Shown: positions 1-8,511, counted from the stretch's first letter. The stretch is 64,000 nt of DNA from JAAYYY01 sp964579295 (GCA_964579295.1 CAZOGK010000018.1:4514-68513), one strand, 5' to 3'. Notes: generated by a model from the sequence alone, not told the origin. Made by a program: numbers and translations.

Positions 1-89
1 ACGAGCAGCCCGATAGCCACCAGGCCGCCGCCTTCCGCGCTATCGCCGCCGCGCTCCAGGAGCTGCTCGCCAGCCCCCCCGCGGTATAA
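1..89 (+). CDS. C-terminal end of a gene cut by the window edge
   Basis: An open frame runs from the left edge (codons begin at base 3) to a TAA at 87-89. The 28 visible residues are Ala-rich and end in the sequence ELLASPPAV, as expected for an amphipathic C-terminal helix. The next gene starts 20 bases later on the same strand. Too little is visible to name the protein, and a chance open frame cannot be excluded. Confidence 0.4.
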   Translation, partial: EQPDSHQAAAFRAIAAALQELLASPPAV

Positions 90-108
90 GCAGTCCACTC
101 ACCTGTCG

Positions 109-498
109 ATGGAGGTCCAGCCCAACTTGCCCGACCAGCAAGGCCTGACGCCAGACGATTATCTTGCCGGTCATGATCTGGCGCAGCAGATCTTTGCAGC
201 GCTCACCAGCGCCATCGACCAGTTGGGTGAAGTGACCGTCCACACCAGCAAAAGCCAGATCGCCTTCCGCCGCCGCCGTAACTTCGCCTGGGTCTGGATA
301 CCCGGCAAATATCTCCATGGTCGTGGTGCGCCCTTGGTGCTTACGTTGGTTTTCCCTATGCGAAATGAATCGCCGCGCTGGAAAGAAGTCGTCCAGCCCC
401 GCCCCGGCTTTTTCACCCATCACCTGGAGCTATTCGGCGTCGTCGATATTGACGACGAGGTGCGGGCCTGGCTGCGTGCAGCCCACGAGGCCGCCTGA
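109..498 (+). CDS. DUF5655-family protein
   Basis: This 129-residue soluble protein matches the pattern I associate with DUF5655: a central KSQIAF segment (about residues 48-53), then an aromatic FAWVWIP strand, an SPRWKEVV motif and a final HHLEL...DDEVRAWL helix region. The family is a small alpha/beta domain of unknown function, often beside or fused to DUF4287/DUF1801-like domains. The ATG at 109 has no clear Shine-Dalgarno sequence, but it gives the usual family length. It converges with the esterase on the other strand, leaving only five bases between the stops. Overlapping frames here are shadows. Confidence 0.75.
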   Translation: MEVQPNLPDQQGLTPDDYLAGHDLAQQIFAALTSAIDQLGEVTVHTSKSQIAFRRRRNFAWVWIPGKYLHGRGAPLVLTLVFPMRNESPRWKEVVQPRPGFFTHHLELFGVVDIDDEVRAWLRAAHEAA

Positions 499-503
499 CC
501 CCC

Positions 504-1199
504 CTACTCTGCTGCCTGCGCCTCGCTTACTCTCTGCCACCACGCCTTCAAGTCGCGCATCGCCGCGCTGTTAAGCCGGTGGCCCATTTCGTACTCGTTG
601 TATTCCAGCTCCGCCCCGGCCATATTCAGCGTCTGCGCGCAGGCCAACGAACGGCTATATGGGATACGCTCGTCCTGCAGACCGACCGCCATGAAGATGG
701 GCATCCCCTCCAGCGACCCAGCCGCCTCCAGATCGCCGCACTCCATGGGCACAAAGCCCACCAGCCCGGCAATACCCTGTATCGCCTCGGGGTGACGCAT
801 GGCGACGGCGTAGCTCGTCGCCGCCCCCTGGCTGAAACCCATCAGATAGAGCCGGCTGAGGTCGGCGTTGTATAGCTCCGGCAGCGCGCTGATGAAATCC
901 ATTACCGCGCCCACGGGCGCGTCAAACTGGTTCAGCGTCGGCCAGTCATCCTTGCCGCGGACGCGCCAGCTATAGCCGCCCGAGGGATCGTCGACGATGG
1001 CCCGCGGCGCCACGAGCAGCCAGCCGGCGGGCGCTGTCTGGGCGAAGACCCACATCACCTCTTCGTTGCCGGCCAGGCCGTGCAGCATGACGAGCGTGGG
1101 AAACGGCCCTTCGCCCTCCGGCTCGGCCACACGATGCACCAGCCCGGCGCGCGCCAGCTCTTTTCCTTGATCGACGAGACGGGGTTCTCTTCTGCTCAC
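504..1199 (-). CDS. Alpha/beta hydrolase, carboxylesterase/phospholipase type
   Basis: This 231-residue cytoplasmic esterase of the alpha/beta-hydrolase fold resembles the phospholipase/carboxylesterase branch. The oxyanion region LVMLHGLAGN lies near residues 36-45. The nucleophile elbow is GFSQGAA (Ser near 124), the likely acid is in VGLQDERIP, and the catalytic His is in EMGHRLN near the C-terminus, so the whole triad is present. There is no signal peptide. It is a single gene, transcribed away from the giant regulator at 1516. The substrate cannot be deduced from the sequence. Confidence 0.85.
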   Translation of the reverse strand: MSRREPRLVDQGKELARAGLVHRVAEPEGEGPFPTLVMLHGLAGNEEVMWVFAQTAPAGWLLVAPRAIVDDPSGGYSWRVRGKDDWPTLNQFDAPVGAVMDFISALPELYNADLSRLYLMGFSQGAATSYAVAMRHPEAIQGIAGLVGFVPMECGDLEAAGSLEGMPIFMAVGLQDERIPYSRSLACAQTLNMAGAELEYNEYEMGHRLNSAAMRDLKAWWQRVSEAQAAE

Positions 1200-1515
1200 A
1201 CATCCTCCCTATAAAAAGGTGAGGTGGCTAGAGCAACGGGCGTTGTCTAACCACCTCTGGGGGGGAGCCATTTAACACTATAGCAGCAATTTAGCGGCTG
1301 TCAAGCAGAAATTTCCCGCCCGCGGCCAGAGCAACTCTATTGTGAGCGGGCGCAGTAAATGATAGAATTGTGCTGGTGCCTTGTCCTCTTTGTCCAGGGG
1401 ACTGGGCCTAGGAGCGGGGTTTGCTTCCCCGTGAGGGCAACTATCGCGAGACTCATCACTGCCGCCAGAAGCCGCCGGTCTTCTTGTGGCAGTTTTGGTT
1501 TATGGCAGGCGTCAC
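1200..1515. other. Intergenic region between divergent genes, with a long leader
   Basis: This 316-bp non-coding stretch separates the esterase (minus) from the regulator (plus). It contains the promoter at 1340-1368 and then about 140 bases of leader that include a GGGG/CCCC hairpin around 1417-1436. No coding sequence or RNA gene was recognised. Confidence 0.6.
1340..1368 (+). promoter_or_regulatory. Sigma70-type promoter for the BTAD-AAA regulator
   Basis: A -35 box TTGTGA (1340-1345) and a -10 box TAGAAT (1363-1368) are separated by 17 bp. The hexamers match consensus at 4/6 and 5/6. The predicted transcript would begin near 1375 and carry a leader of about 140 nt before the ATG at 1516. 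Confidence 0.55.
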
Positions 1516-4500
1516 ATGCCCCGTCAGAATTTCGCCGTCTACATGCTGGGTCAATTCCGTATCGACCAGGGCGCTGAGCAGTTCAGGTTGCCCCTCACCC
1601 CTCGCCTGCAATCCTTACTGGCCTATCTGCTGCTGCACGCGGCCGCCCCTATCTCGCGCCAACAGCTGGCTTTCCACTTCTGGCCCGACTCCGGCGAAGC
1701 CCAGGCCCGCACCAATCTGCGCAAGGCGCTGCATCGGCTGCACCACACGTTGCCCGGCCTGGCCCGCCATCTGGACTCCGACGGCGCCGCACTCGTGTGG
1801 CGGGCCGGCGCCATGCCGTGGACTGACGTGAGCCGCTTCGAGCAGGCGCTGCGTCAGGCGGAGATGGCGCCTCTTGACCAGCAGCCCAATCTGCTGCAGG
1901 CAGCCCTGGAGCTGTATAAGGGCCGCCTGCTGCCCGATGTCTTTGACGAGTGGGTGACGCCGCTGCGCGATCGGCTGCAGGGTCAATACCACGCGGCGCT
2001 CGACCACCTGGCTGAATTGCAGGAAGCGCAGCGTGACTACCCACGCGCCATCGAGACGGTGCAGCGGCTGCTGGCGGACGATCCGCTGCATGAAGGCGGC
2101 TACACACGCCTGATGCGGCTGCAGGCGCTCGGCGACGACATTGCCGGCGCTCTCTTCACTTACCATCGCGCCGTCGATCTGCTCCAGGAAGAACTCGGCG
2201 TGCCGCCCGCGCCGGCCTTGCAGGCGCTCTACCAGCATCTGCTCAAGCGGCAGGCGCTGCCAGAGGCCGCGCCGCGCCCGGCGGTGCGCCTGCTGCCCCT
2301 CGTCGGGCGCGACGATGTCTGGCAGCAGCTCATGGACATCTGGCACGCGGCACGCTCTGGAGTTTTCCAGCTTGTCGTCCTCTCTGGCGAAGCCGGCATC
2401 GGCAAAACGCGCATCGCCGACGAGCTCAATAGCTGGGCCGCGCGCCAGGGCATTGCCGTCTTGCCGGCGGCCTGCTTTTTATCGGAACAACAGCTGCCCT
2501 TTGCCCCTGTCGCCGGCTGGCTGCGCGCGCCTCACCTGCAGCGGCCCCTGGCGCGGCTGGCGCCCGCCTGGCGCAGCGAAGTAGCCCGTATCCTGCCCCA
2601 ACTGCTGGCGGATGATCCCAAGCTGGCCCCGCCGGGCCCCATGACCGAGCCGTGGCAGCAGCGACGGCTCTTCCTGGCGCTGGTCGAGGCCGTGGCCGCC
2701 GCCGGCTCGCCGCTGCTGCTGATTCTGGAAGACCTGCATTGGGCCGACGCCGACACGCTGGCCTGGCTACACTTCCTGATGCTCGACAAAGCCAGCTCGC
2801 CGATCATGCTGCTCGTCACTGTGCGCTCCGACGAGCTGACCCGCGACCATCGCCTGCAGCGCTGGCAAGGCGCCCTGCCGCCGGTTGTGAACGGGCACAC
2901 GCTTCTCCTCTCGCCCCTGGACCGCCCGGCGGCTACGGCGCTTGCCGCCCATGTGCTGGGCCACGCGCTCGACGCGCCCGTGGCCGAGGCGCTTTTCCAG
3001 GCCAGCGAAGGCAATCCGTTCTTTATCGTCGAGCTGGCCCGCGCCGGTTTGCAGCTAGGCGCCGCAGAAATTCCGCAAAAGATCCGCACGGTGGTCGGGT
3101 CCCGTCTCAACCGGCTCAGCGCCCCCACGCTCGACCTGCTGGGTCTGGCGGCCGTCATTGGCCGCACGTTCACCCTTCCCCTGCTGGCCGCCGCCAGTAG
3201 TCGTCCCGCCGGCGAGCTGATGCCCGCTCTCGACGAGCTGTGGCAGCGCCAGCTCATCCGCGGCTATGGCGCCGACGGCTACGACTTCAGCCACGACATC
3301 ATCCGCCAGGTGGCGCTGGCCCGCCTGAGCCTACCCCGCCGTCGCTGGGCGCACCAGCAGGCGGCGGCGGCCCTGGAGCAGCTCTTCGCCGCACGCCTGG
3401 ACGCCGTTCACGGCCAGATTGCGGCCCATCTGGTTGAAGCAGGCCAGAAAGCGGAAGCAGCGCACCATTTTTTCCTGGCCGCCGAGAACGCTTCGCGGCT
3501 CTACGCACACGACGAGAGCCTGCGCCTGCTGCAGCGGGCCCTGGCCATGCTGCCGGCCGGCGACCCGCAGCGCGTTCGCGTGCACGGCGCGCGCGGGGAA
3601 GCCTATCTACGCAAGGGCCAGATGCCGGAGGCAACCGCCGCTTTCCTGGAAGCGGCCAGCGCAGCGGCGGGCTCTCTGGAGGCGGCGCGCTGGCATAGCC
3701 GCCGCGTGCGCGCGCTGGCGCTGCCCGGCAGCCTGTCTCTCGCCAGGCCGGCCTTCGACGAGGCGCTGCGGCTGCTGGCGCAAGTGCCGGCCGAAGAACA
3801 GGACGACGCCTTCCTGACCGTGTGGATCGACTTACACCTGCACTTCCTGCGCGCGCTCTATTTCAACGGGCAGGGCGTGGAGATGGAGCTGATGGCTGCA
3901 GCCGTCGAGGCTACCCTGGAAAGCCACGGCAGCGCATGGCAGCGCTCCGACTTCTATGCCGCGCGGCAGTGGGCCCGCAACCGCATCAAGCGCCTGAACT
4001 TAAGCACAGAAGAGCCGCTGTTCGGCGCTGCCAGCCTGGAGGCGGCCCTGGAGACGGACGACGAAGACTTTATCGCCTTTCATCGTTTCAACTTTGGCCT
4101 TACCCTGCTCTGGCGCAGCGAGTTGTCACGCGCGCACGACTATATGCAGCGCGCCCTCACGCAGGCCGACGCCGCCGGTAACGTGCAGCTGCAGTGCATG
4201 GGCCTGACCTATCTCAGCTTCATCTATCGTTTCTGGGGAGATGAGGTCCGGTTGAGCCACATGGTAGATCGCCTCTTGCCGCTTGCCGGCGGGGTCTCGG
4301 ATTACAACTATACCGGCGTCTGCCTCGCGCAGCGCGCCTGGCTGGCCTGGCGCAAAGGCGACGCATCCCGGGCCGCCGCACTGGCCGCAGATGCCCTGGC
4401 GGACTGGCGCAAGGTGCCGACGCCCTATCCCCTGCAATGGGCGGCCCTCTTACCCCTCCTGGCTATCGCGCTGGACCAGGGCGACCTGTCCGGCGCCATT

Positions 4501-4659
4501 GCCCACGCCGCCGCGCTCGTCGAGCCCCCCCAGCTGCTGCTGCCCGACGCCCTGCACGCGGCCCTCGTCTCTGCCGCGGCCGCCACGGCCGATCCATCCG
4601 CCGCCATCCCCTACCTGCAGGAAGCCACCCGCCTCGCGCGCGAGCTGAGCTATCTGTAG
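1516..4659 (+). CDS. SARP-like BTAD transcriptional regulator with AAA ATPase domain
   Basis: This 1047-residue regulator combines several domains. It has an N-terminal OmpR-like winged helix (about residues 1-95), a bacterial transcriptional activator (BTAD) TPR-like domain (about 100-245), and an AAA/STAND ATPase with Walker A GEAGIGKTR (near 290) and Walker B LLLILEDLHWAD (near 400). A long Ala/Leu-rich C-terminal half follows and resembles TPR superhelical repeats. Such proteins act as ATP- and ligand-gated transcription factors. I chose the ATG at 1516 over the GTG at 1486, because 1516 begins directly at the winged-helix segment. No effector is evident. The neighbouring NmrA-like gene is a plausible target, but this is inference. 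Confidence 0.85.
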   Translation: MPRQNFAVYMLGQFRIDQGAEQFRLPLTPRLQSLLAYLLLHAAAPISRQQLAFHFWPDSGEAQARTNLRKALHRLHHTLPGLARHLDSDGAALVWRAGAMPWTDVSRFEQALRQAEMAPLDQQPNLLQAALELYKGRLLPDVFDEWVTPLRDRLQGQYHAALDHLAELQEAQRDYPRAIETVQRLLADDPLHEGGYTRLMRLQALGDDIAGALFTYHRAVDLLQEELGVPPAPALQALYQHLLKRQALPEAAPRPAVRLLPLVGRDDVWQQLMDIWHAARSGVFQLVVLSGEAGIGKTRIADELNSWAARQGIAVLPAACFLSEQQLPFAPVAGWLRAPHLQRPLARLAPAWRSEVARILPQLLADDPKLAPPGPMTEPWQQRRLFLALVEAVAAAGSPLLLILEDLHWADADTLAWLHFLMLDKASSPIMLLVTVRSDELTRDHRLQRWQGALPPVVNGHTLLLSPLDRPAATALAAHVLGHALDAPVAEALFQASEGNPFFIVELARAGLQLGAAEIPQKIRTVVGSRLNRLSAPTLDLLGLAAVIGRTFTLPLLAAASSRPAGELMPALDELWQRQLIRGYGADGYDFSHDIIRQVALARLSLPRRRWAHQQAAAALEQLFAARLDAVHGQIAAHLVEAGQKAEAAHHFFLAAENASRLYAHDESLRLLQRALAMLPAGDPQRVRVHGARGEAYLRKGQMPEATAAFLEAASAAAGSLEAARWHSRRVRALALPGSLSLARPAFDEALRLLAQVPAEEQDDAFLTVWIDLHLHFLRALYFNGQGVEMELMAAAVEATLESHGSAWQRSDFYAARQWARNRIKRLNLSTEEPLFGAASLEAALETDDEDFIAFHRFNFGLTLLWRSELSRAHDYMQRALTQADAAGNVQLQCMGLTYLSFIYRFWGDEVRLSHMVDRLLPLAGGVSDYNYTGVCLAQRAWLAWRKGDASRAAALAADALADWRKVPTPYPLQWAALLPLLAIALDQGDLSGAIAHAAALVEPPQLLLPDALHAALVSAAAATADPSAAIPYLQEATRLARELSYL

Positions 4660-4757
4660 CGACGGGAACGCTTTTGGAACGCTCCTGGCCTTAAGCTAGA
4701 ACCGCACAAACAATCGACGCCCAGCGCTCGTTCAGAGCGGTGGGCAAGGAGGATCTC

Positions 4758-5651
4758 ATGATACTTGTCGTAGGCGCGACCGGCATTGTCGGCGGCATGG
4801 TGACCCGCCGGCTCTTAGAACAGGGAAAAGAGGTCCGCATCCTCGTCCGTCACAATTCACCGTCCGACTATATGGCGCAGCAGGGCCTGGCCACGCCGGC
4901 CCGCGACCTTGTTGCCGCCGGCGCCCAACCCATGAGCGGCGACCTGGGCGACGAGCAGGCGCTGCGCCAGGCGTTGCAGGGCGTGCAAACCGTTATCGCC
5001 ACCGCCAACTCCGCCATGCGCGGCGGCGACGACAATGTGCAAAGCGTCGACCGTGATGGCAACCGGCGCCTGGTCGATGCGGCTGCAGCGGCCGGGGTTG
5101 ACCATTTCATCTTTGTCTCCGCCCTCGGCGCCGCCCTCGATAGTCCCAGCGACTTCCTGCGCGCCAAGGCTGAGACCGAGCGGTGTCTATGCGAAAGCGG
5201 CATGGCCTATACCATCCTCGCCCCCACGGCCTTCTTCGAGTCCTGGCCGGCAATGGTCGTGGGCCTGCCGGCCGCGCAAGGGCTGCCCGTCACCCTCGTG
5301 GGCGAAGGGCGCCGCCTGCACTCCTTTATCTCGAACCAGGATGTCGCCGCTTTTGTCGTCGCCGCTGTCGATAATCCCGACGCGCGCAACCAATATGTGC
5401 CTCTGGGCGGGCCCCAACCACTATCCTGGCGTGATGTCGTCGACGCCTACTCACAGGTCGCCGGCCGCGAGCTGCCCGTAAACTGGGTACAGCCCGGCGA
5501 CCCCGTGCCTGGGCTGCCCGACCCCATGGCCGCCTTGCTGACTGCCATGGAGTTCTACGACTCCGCCGTAAGCATGGAAGACGCGGCCGCCGCCTACGGC
5601 GTCAGCCTCACACCACTTCACGAGTTCGCACGCCGGCAACTGTCTTCGTAG
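4758..5651 (+). CDS. NmrA/SDR-type NAD(P)-binding protein
   Basis: This 297-residue atypical short-chain dehydrogenase begins with the Rossmann motif VVGATGIVGGMV. The family includes NmrA redox sensors and quinone-type oxidoreductases, which bind NAD(P) and often lack a catalytic Tyr-Lys pair. ATG 4758 is preceded by AAGGAGG at 4746-4752, which decides this start over the GTG at 4740. It lies 98 bp downstream of the BTAD regulator on the same strand, so it may be regulated by or co-transcribed with it. A strong hairpin closes the unit at 5673-5708. Confidence 0.82.
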   Translation: MILVVGATGIVGGMVTRRLLEQGKEVRILVRHNSPSDYMAQQGLATPARDLVAAGAQPMSGDLGDEQALRQALQGVQTVIATANSAMRGGDDNVQSVDRDGNRRLVDAAAAAGVDHFIFVSALGAALDSPSDFLRAKAETERCLCESGMAYTILAPTAFFESWPAMVVGLPAAQGLPVTLVGEGRRLHSFISNQDVAAFVVAAVDNPDARNQYVPLGGPQPLSWRDVVDAYSQVAGRELPVNWVQPGDPVPGLPDPMAALLTAMEFYDSAVSMEDAAAAYGVSLTPLHEFARRQLSS

Positions 5652-5672
5652 TAAAGACATTGCCATAGGAGC

Positions 5673-5708
5673 TGGCCCACCGTCGTCTGGCGTGGCGACG
5701 GTGGGCCA
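5673..5708 (+). terminator. Perfect 13-bp hairpin after the NmrA-like gene
   Basis: The arms 5673-5685 and 5696-5708 are perfectly complementary around a 10-nt loop (arm TGGCCCACCGTCG). It sits 21 bp after the stop codon. There is no T-tract, so it may be an RNA-stabilising hairpin or a non-canonical terminator. Confidence 0.6.
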
Positions 5709-5727
5709 CGGGTGAAGCAGCGCGGGG

Positions 5728-6282
5728 ATGTGCGCTGCACCAATAAGGAAAAAGAAAAAGAATCAGGTAGTTGGAGCCCTCGGGCGCCTTCGCTGCGCCC
5801 TGCCTCAGCACGGAATCTGGCTGGCCATCGTCGTCCTGGCCTTACTGACCGCTTGCTCACCGGCCGCCGAGCAGTCGGCCCTGGTCTCCGCCACGCCATC
5901 GCTGGCGCCCACAGACGCCCCGCCGCCCACGGCCACCACGCCCCCGACCAACACGCCGACGGCTATGCCGACCGAGACGCCCACGGCCGTACCTACCGAC
6001 ACGCCTACGGCGGAGCCGACCGCAACCGAGCCGCCGGCGCAAACGCCAACGCCCGCTGCATCGCCCACGCCCCATCCTTCAGCTATCTGGCAGACTGGCC
6101 TGAGCTTCTCGCCAGACGGCGCGCTCTTTACGACGGGCGGCAGCGTGATTCTGGCCTACGACGATGCCCGTTATGCGCTGGTGCAGCCGTCTGACGGCGC
6201 CTTGTTGGCCGAATATGAGCTGCCGGGCAAGGCAACGGCCATTGACGTAGCCCTGGACACCGGCTACCTGCACAGGCTTTAG
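5728..6282 (+). pseudogene. Truncated lipoprotein with Thr/Pro-rich linker
   Basis: The open frame (184 residues) has a hydrophobic signal segment ending in the lipobox LLTAC, then about 60 residues of Thr-Pro-rich linker built from imperfect repeats of the PTxTPT type. It then starts a beta-propeller-like region (SFSPDGALFTT, about residue 130 onward) and stops abruptly at 6280-6282. Full-length relatives with this architecture normally carry several propeller blades, so the gene looks truncated. The stop lies just before the AT-rich palindrome and accessory module at 6.4 kb, which suggests disruption by an insertion or deletion. The GTG start at 5728 is uncertain. Confidence 0.5.
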
Positions 6283-6425
6283 GCTGCGCAAATGGCGGCG
6301 CTACCGGCGGCAACGGCGCTGGTATTTAAGCCCTACTTGCGGCCGGCCTGGATAATGCTCAGGTACTATATTCGGGGGTCTGGACTTCTCAAAACAACGC
6401 TATATAGAGGCAGATCTGGCGGCAC

Positions 6426-6456
6426 AAGCCCCATATATTTACCCTATATGGGGCTT
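6426..6456. repeat. Perfect 12-bp inverted repeat (AAGCCCCATATA)
   Basis: Arms 6426-6437 and 6445-6456 are exact reverse complements around a 7-nt spacer (TTTACCC). It lies 49 bp downstream of the stop of the minus-strand ATPase operon. It could be the terminator hairpin of that operon or a protein-binding site at the edge of the accessory module. Confidence 0.65.
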
Positions 6457-6488
6457 ACAGAGGCCGTTGAACGGTGATCTGGCAACGA

Positions 6489-6523
6489 ATATTTTATGAG
6501 TTACTCACAAATAATGATCGGCT
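6489..6523 (-). repeat. Left copy of a three-block repeated element
   Basis: On the minus strand this reads AGCCGAT, 6 nt, TTGTGAGTAAC, 1 nt, CATAAAATAT. The same three blocks in the same order, with spacers of 4 and 4 nt, occur on the plus strand at 36831-36866. This copy covers the last codons and stop (TGA, 6505-6507) of the 181-residue gene and its 3' flank. Confidence 0.7.
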
Positions 6524-7050
6524 ATGCGCTCCCGCATGTCCGCCAGCGACTCAACCTGCTGCTCGTCGAAGTCGTTCTCGATGAAAGAACGTAGCAGCTC
6601 CAGGGCAAGCGTAAAGACATCACTGCGCGTCGCGCCAAAAAGGACGTTCAGTGTGCCGTGAATGCGGCCCAGATCGATGGCCTGCTGCGGCGAAACCCGG
6701 ATAGAGGTCCAGCGCGCTTCGCCATCCCTGATTTTGGGCATACGCACGTCCCAGAGCAGGTAGAGGGATTCCAGGTCGGTAATACCTTCGGGAATATCAC
6801 GGGTGCGGCCCGCCACGGCCCGGCGCAGCCCTTCCATGCGGGTGGAGAGGACCATCATCGCCATGTCCGGGATGTCGGCCCGGGCAAAGCCGGGCGGCAG
6901 TTTCACGGCCAGGGCGCTGACCTTCTTCTTCTGGGTTTCAGAGAGCGCGACGTAGACATTCTGCCGGCTGACCTCGCGCGGCGGCCGGCCCCTTCTTGGC
7001 TTATCCCGTAAGAGAGCCGCCAGTGTGCTCTCTTTCTGCGAACGACTCAC
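6505..7050 (-). CDS. Uncharacterised protein coupled to the AAA ATPase
   Basis: I do not recognise this 181-residue protein. It has a basic N-terminus (KPRRGRPPREVSRQN), a predicted alpha/beta body and an acidic C-terminus. The segment VYVALSETQKKKVSALAVKL looks like a short strand followed by a helix, as in ribbon-helix-helix-type DNA-binding domains, but this is only a resemblance. Its ATG overlaps the stop of the upstream ATPase by four bases (ATGA at 7047-7050), so the two are translationally coupled and probably work together. No transposase or TniQ partner is present. A related 3' end appears at 36831-36866. Confidence 0.75.
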   Translation of the reverse strand: MSRSQKESTLAALLRDKPRRGRPPREVSRQNVYVALSETQKKKVSALAVKLPPGFARADIPDMAMMVLSTRMEGLRRAVAGRTRDIPEGITDLESLYLLWDVRMPKIRDGEARWTSIRVSPQQAIDLGRIHGTLNVLFGATRSDVFTLALELLRSFIENDFDEQQVESLADMRERIADHYL

Positions 7051-7934
7051 AGATTATCCTCCAGGCGCCGGTAGCTCTGCTGCTTGTTGAGGAAGTCTGA
7101 CACAAACCGCTCGTTGATATGCTCGGCATCGGCGTCGAGCATCTCCAGGCAGAGGTGTAGACAGAGCAGACAGATGCTGCGCGGGTAGCCGCGCGTCTCA
7201 CGCCAGATTGGCAGGATGGCGTCGTCGGTGAACAGGGGGCGCTGGCGCGGGTCGCGCCCGGCCGCCAGCAGCCGGTACTCAATCAACGACTTGGTGTCGT
7301 CCGGCGTCAGCGGGTCCAGCGAGGAGCGCGTGGCGATGCGGTCGTTGAAGTCAGGCACGTCGCGCAGGTTGATATCCAGCTCCGGCCGCCCCAGCAGAAT
7401 GAGCTGGAACGCCTTGCCTCCCTTGGGATCGCGGAAGTTCAACATGCGGCGCAGCTCGACAAACTGCTCCACGCCCAGCTCATGCGCCTCGTCGATGATG
7501 ATCAGCGGCAGCACGCCCTTCTCCGACTGGCGCACCAGGAAGCCACGAAACTCGTTCAGCTGATCTTCCGTCGCCCGGCGCGTGCGCAGGTCAAACTCGG
7601 CGGCGATGCGCCGCAGCAGCAGCAGGCCGCTGCGCTTGGGCGGCTCGTCTACGCGCGCCGCCACGAAGTCGGGCCGGCGCTGGTAGCGGCTGTGGAACCA
7701 GGAAGCCAGCGTCGTCTTACCGGTGCCCACCTCGCCGACCACGACCGAGGCGCCCTGGCCGGCTTCGACCATGAAGCTGACCTTGGAGAGCGCCCGCCGC
7801 GTATCGTCGGAGATATACATGAACCGTGGATCGGCCTCAATGCTGAATGGGGGCATGACGACGCCCAGACGATCCCATTTCGGCTGTGCAAACCGCTCCA
7901 ATTCCAGGGCCGGATTCACTTCATCTATCATCAT
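7047..7934 (-). CDS. AAA ATPase, ExeA/TniB-like
   Basis: This 295-residue P-loop ATPase has Walker A GEVGTGKTTLA (near residues 68-78), Walker B LIIIDEAHEL (near 145) and a sensor segment LLGRPELDI, the pattern of the AAA_22 ExeA/GspA/TniB group. Members help a partner protein load onto DNA (Tn7/Tn5053 transposition) or work in envelope assembly. Starts at 7934 or 7931 both fit; GAGGA lies 4-7 nt upstream. It is the first gene of a two-gene operon with the 181-residue protein. With no transposase nearby, a role in maintenance or defence of a mobile replicon is inference. Confidence 0.8.
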   Translation of the reverse strand: MMIDEVNPALELERFAQPKWDRLGVVMPPFSIEADPRFMYISDDTRRALSKVSFMVEAGQGASVVVGEVGTGKTTLASWFHSRYQRRPDFVAARVDEPPKRSGLLLLRRIAAEFDLRTRRATEDQLNEFRGFLVRQSEKGVLPLIIIDEAHELGVEQFVELRRMLNFRDPKGGKAFQLILLGRPELDINLRDVPDFNDRIATRSSLDPLTPDDTKSLIEYRLLAAGRDPRQRPLFTDDAILPIWRETRGYPRSICLLCLHLCLEMLDADAEHINERFVSDFLNKQQSYRRLEDNL

Positions 7935-8022
7935 TAAGTCCTCACGACCGGTAGGCTATGCGCCACAATACGGCTAAACTGGCTGACACGGAGATAATTG
8001 TACGGAAGTTTGGGGACAAAAT

Positions 8023-8062
8023 CAAATCTATATGCTATAGATTTGTTGACACCTAAATCTAT
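8023..8062. promoter_or_regulatory. AT-rich palindrome plus extra half-site (operator or iteron candidate)
   Basis: CAAATCTATA (8023-8032) and its exact complement (8036-8045) flank a 3-bp spacer. The core AAATCTAT recurs at 8055-8062, 31 bp from the first copy, which is close to three helical turns on the same face. It lies about 90 bp upstream of the ATPase start, fitting an autoregulatory operator. Confidence 0.5.
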
Positions 8063-8239
8063 TTTTGTTAGACTGCTCTCAGGTTGTGGCTTTAACCTAC
8101 GTGCCAGATCCGTGGAACTTTACCGTGTCCAATTGGGGGTGGGTAGAGGAAGGAAATGTGAAGAGCGAGCAGAACGCTCTACGGCATCAACTTCCCTGCG
8201 CCCAGCATCCCATCGTAGCGTTCGCCGCTGCCTAAGAAA

Positions 8240-8267
8240 AAGGCCAGGCGTATAAACGCTTGGCCTT
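8240..8267. other. Hairpin in the accessory non-coding region
   Basis: AAGGCCAGGCG (8240-8250) pairs with CGCTTGGCCTT (8257-8267) through 11 positions, with one G-T wobble and a 6-nt loop. A short A-run precedes it on the plus strand, so it could terminate minus-strand transcription. Confidence 0.45.
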
Positions 8268-8511
8268 GTCCCAGTTAAACTGCCGTCGCTGGCGTTGGTG
8301 CCGCCAACACCGTCGCCAGAGCCCCTTGAGTGGGGATGGGGTTTTTGTGCCCCGCGGCAGCTTACCAGTTGCGTTAAGAGCATAGCACAGCCGTGCAACC
8401 CTGTCAATGGCAAGGGATTCCTACGTAAAAGTAGCGTGAATTCTGCCCTGACACGCCTTCTCAGGCGCTGCTTGCCGCTGCCTGCCACGCTCTTGCGCTG
8501 CCGCGTGAGAC

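Larger units (their letters stand above)
7935..8511. other. 577-bp non-coding region of the accessory module
   Basis: This is the longest gene-free stretch in the window. It lies between two divergently transcribed accessory genes. It holds an AT-rich perfect palindrome at 8023-8045, a third copy of its half-site at 8055-8062, a hairpin at 8240-8267 and alternating CCCC/GGGG blocks at about 8322-8356 that allow alternative hairpins. No tRNA or convincing small ORF is seen. It could be an operator, a replication or partition site, or an unrecognised RNA. Confidence 0.5.

Noticed and set aside
1516..4659. Antibiotic biosynthesis regulator (SARP)
   Set aside because: The domain layout fits, but no biosynthetic genes are nearby, so the pathway-specific label is unsupported.
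5930..6080. Apparent tandem DNA repeat of CCGAC/ACGCC units
   Set aside because: It is explained by the Thr-Pro-rich linker of the lipoprotein; units vary and no array structure is present.
6292..6477. 61-codon plus-strand frame in the gap before the ATPase operon
   Set aside because: It has no ribosome-binding site, runs through the perfect inverted repeat, and shows no protein-like pattern.
7047..7934. Tn7/Tn5053-type transposon (TniB)
   Set aside because: Only the ATPase is present. No DDE transposase, TniQ or resolvase is seen within several kilobases, so the ATPase family name does not justify calling a transposon.
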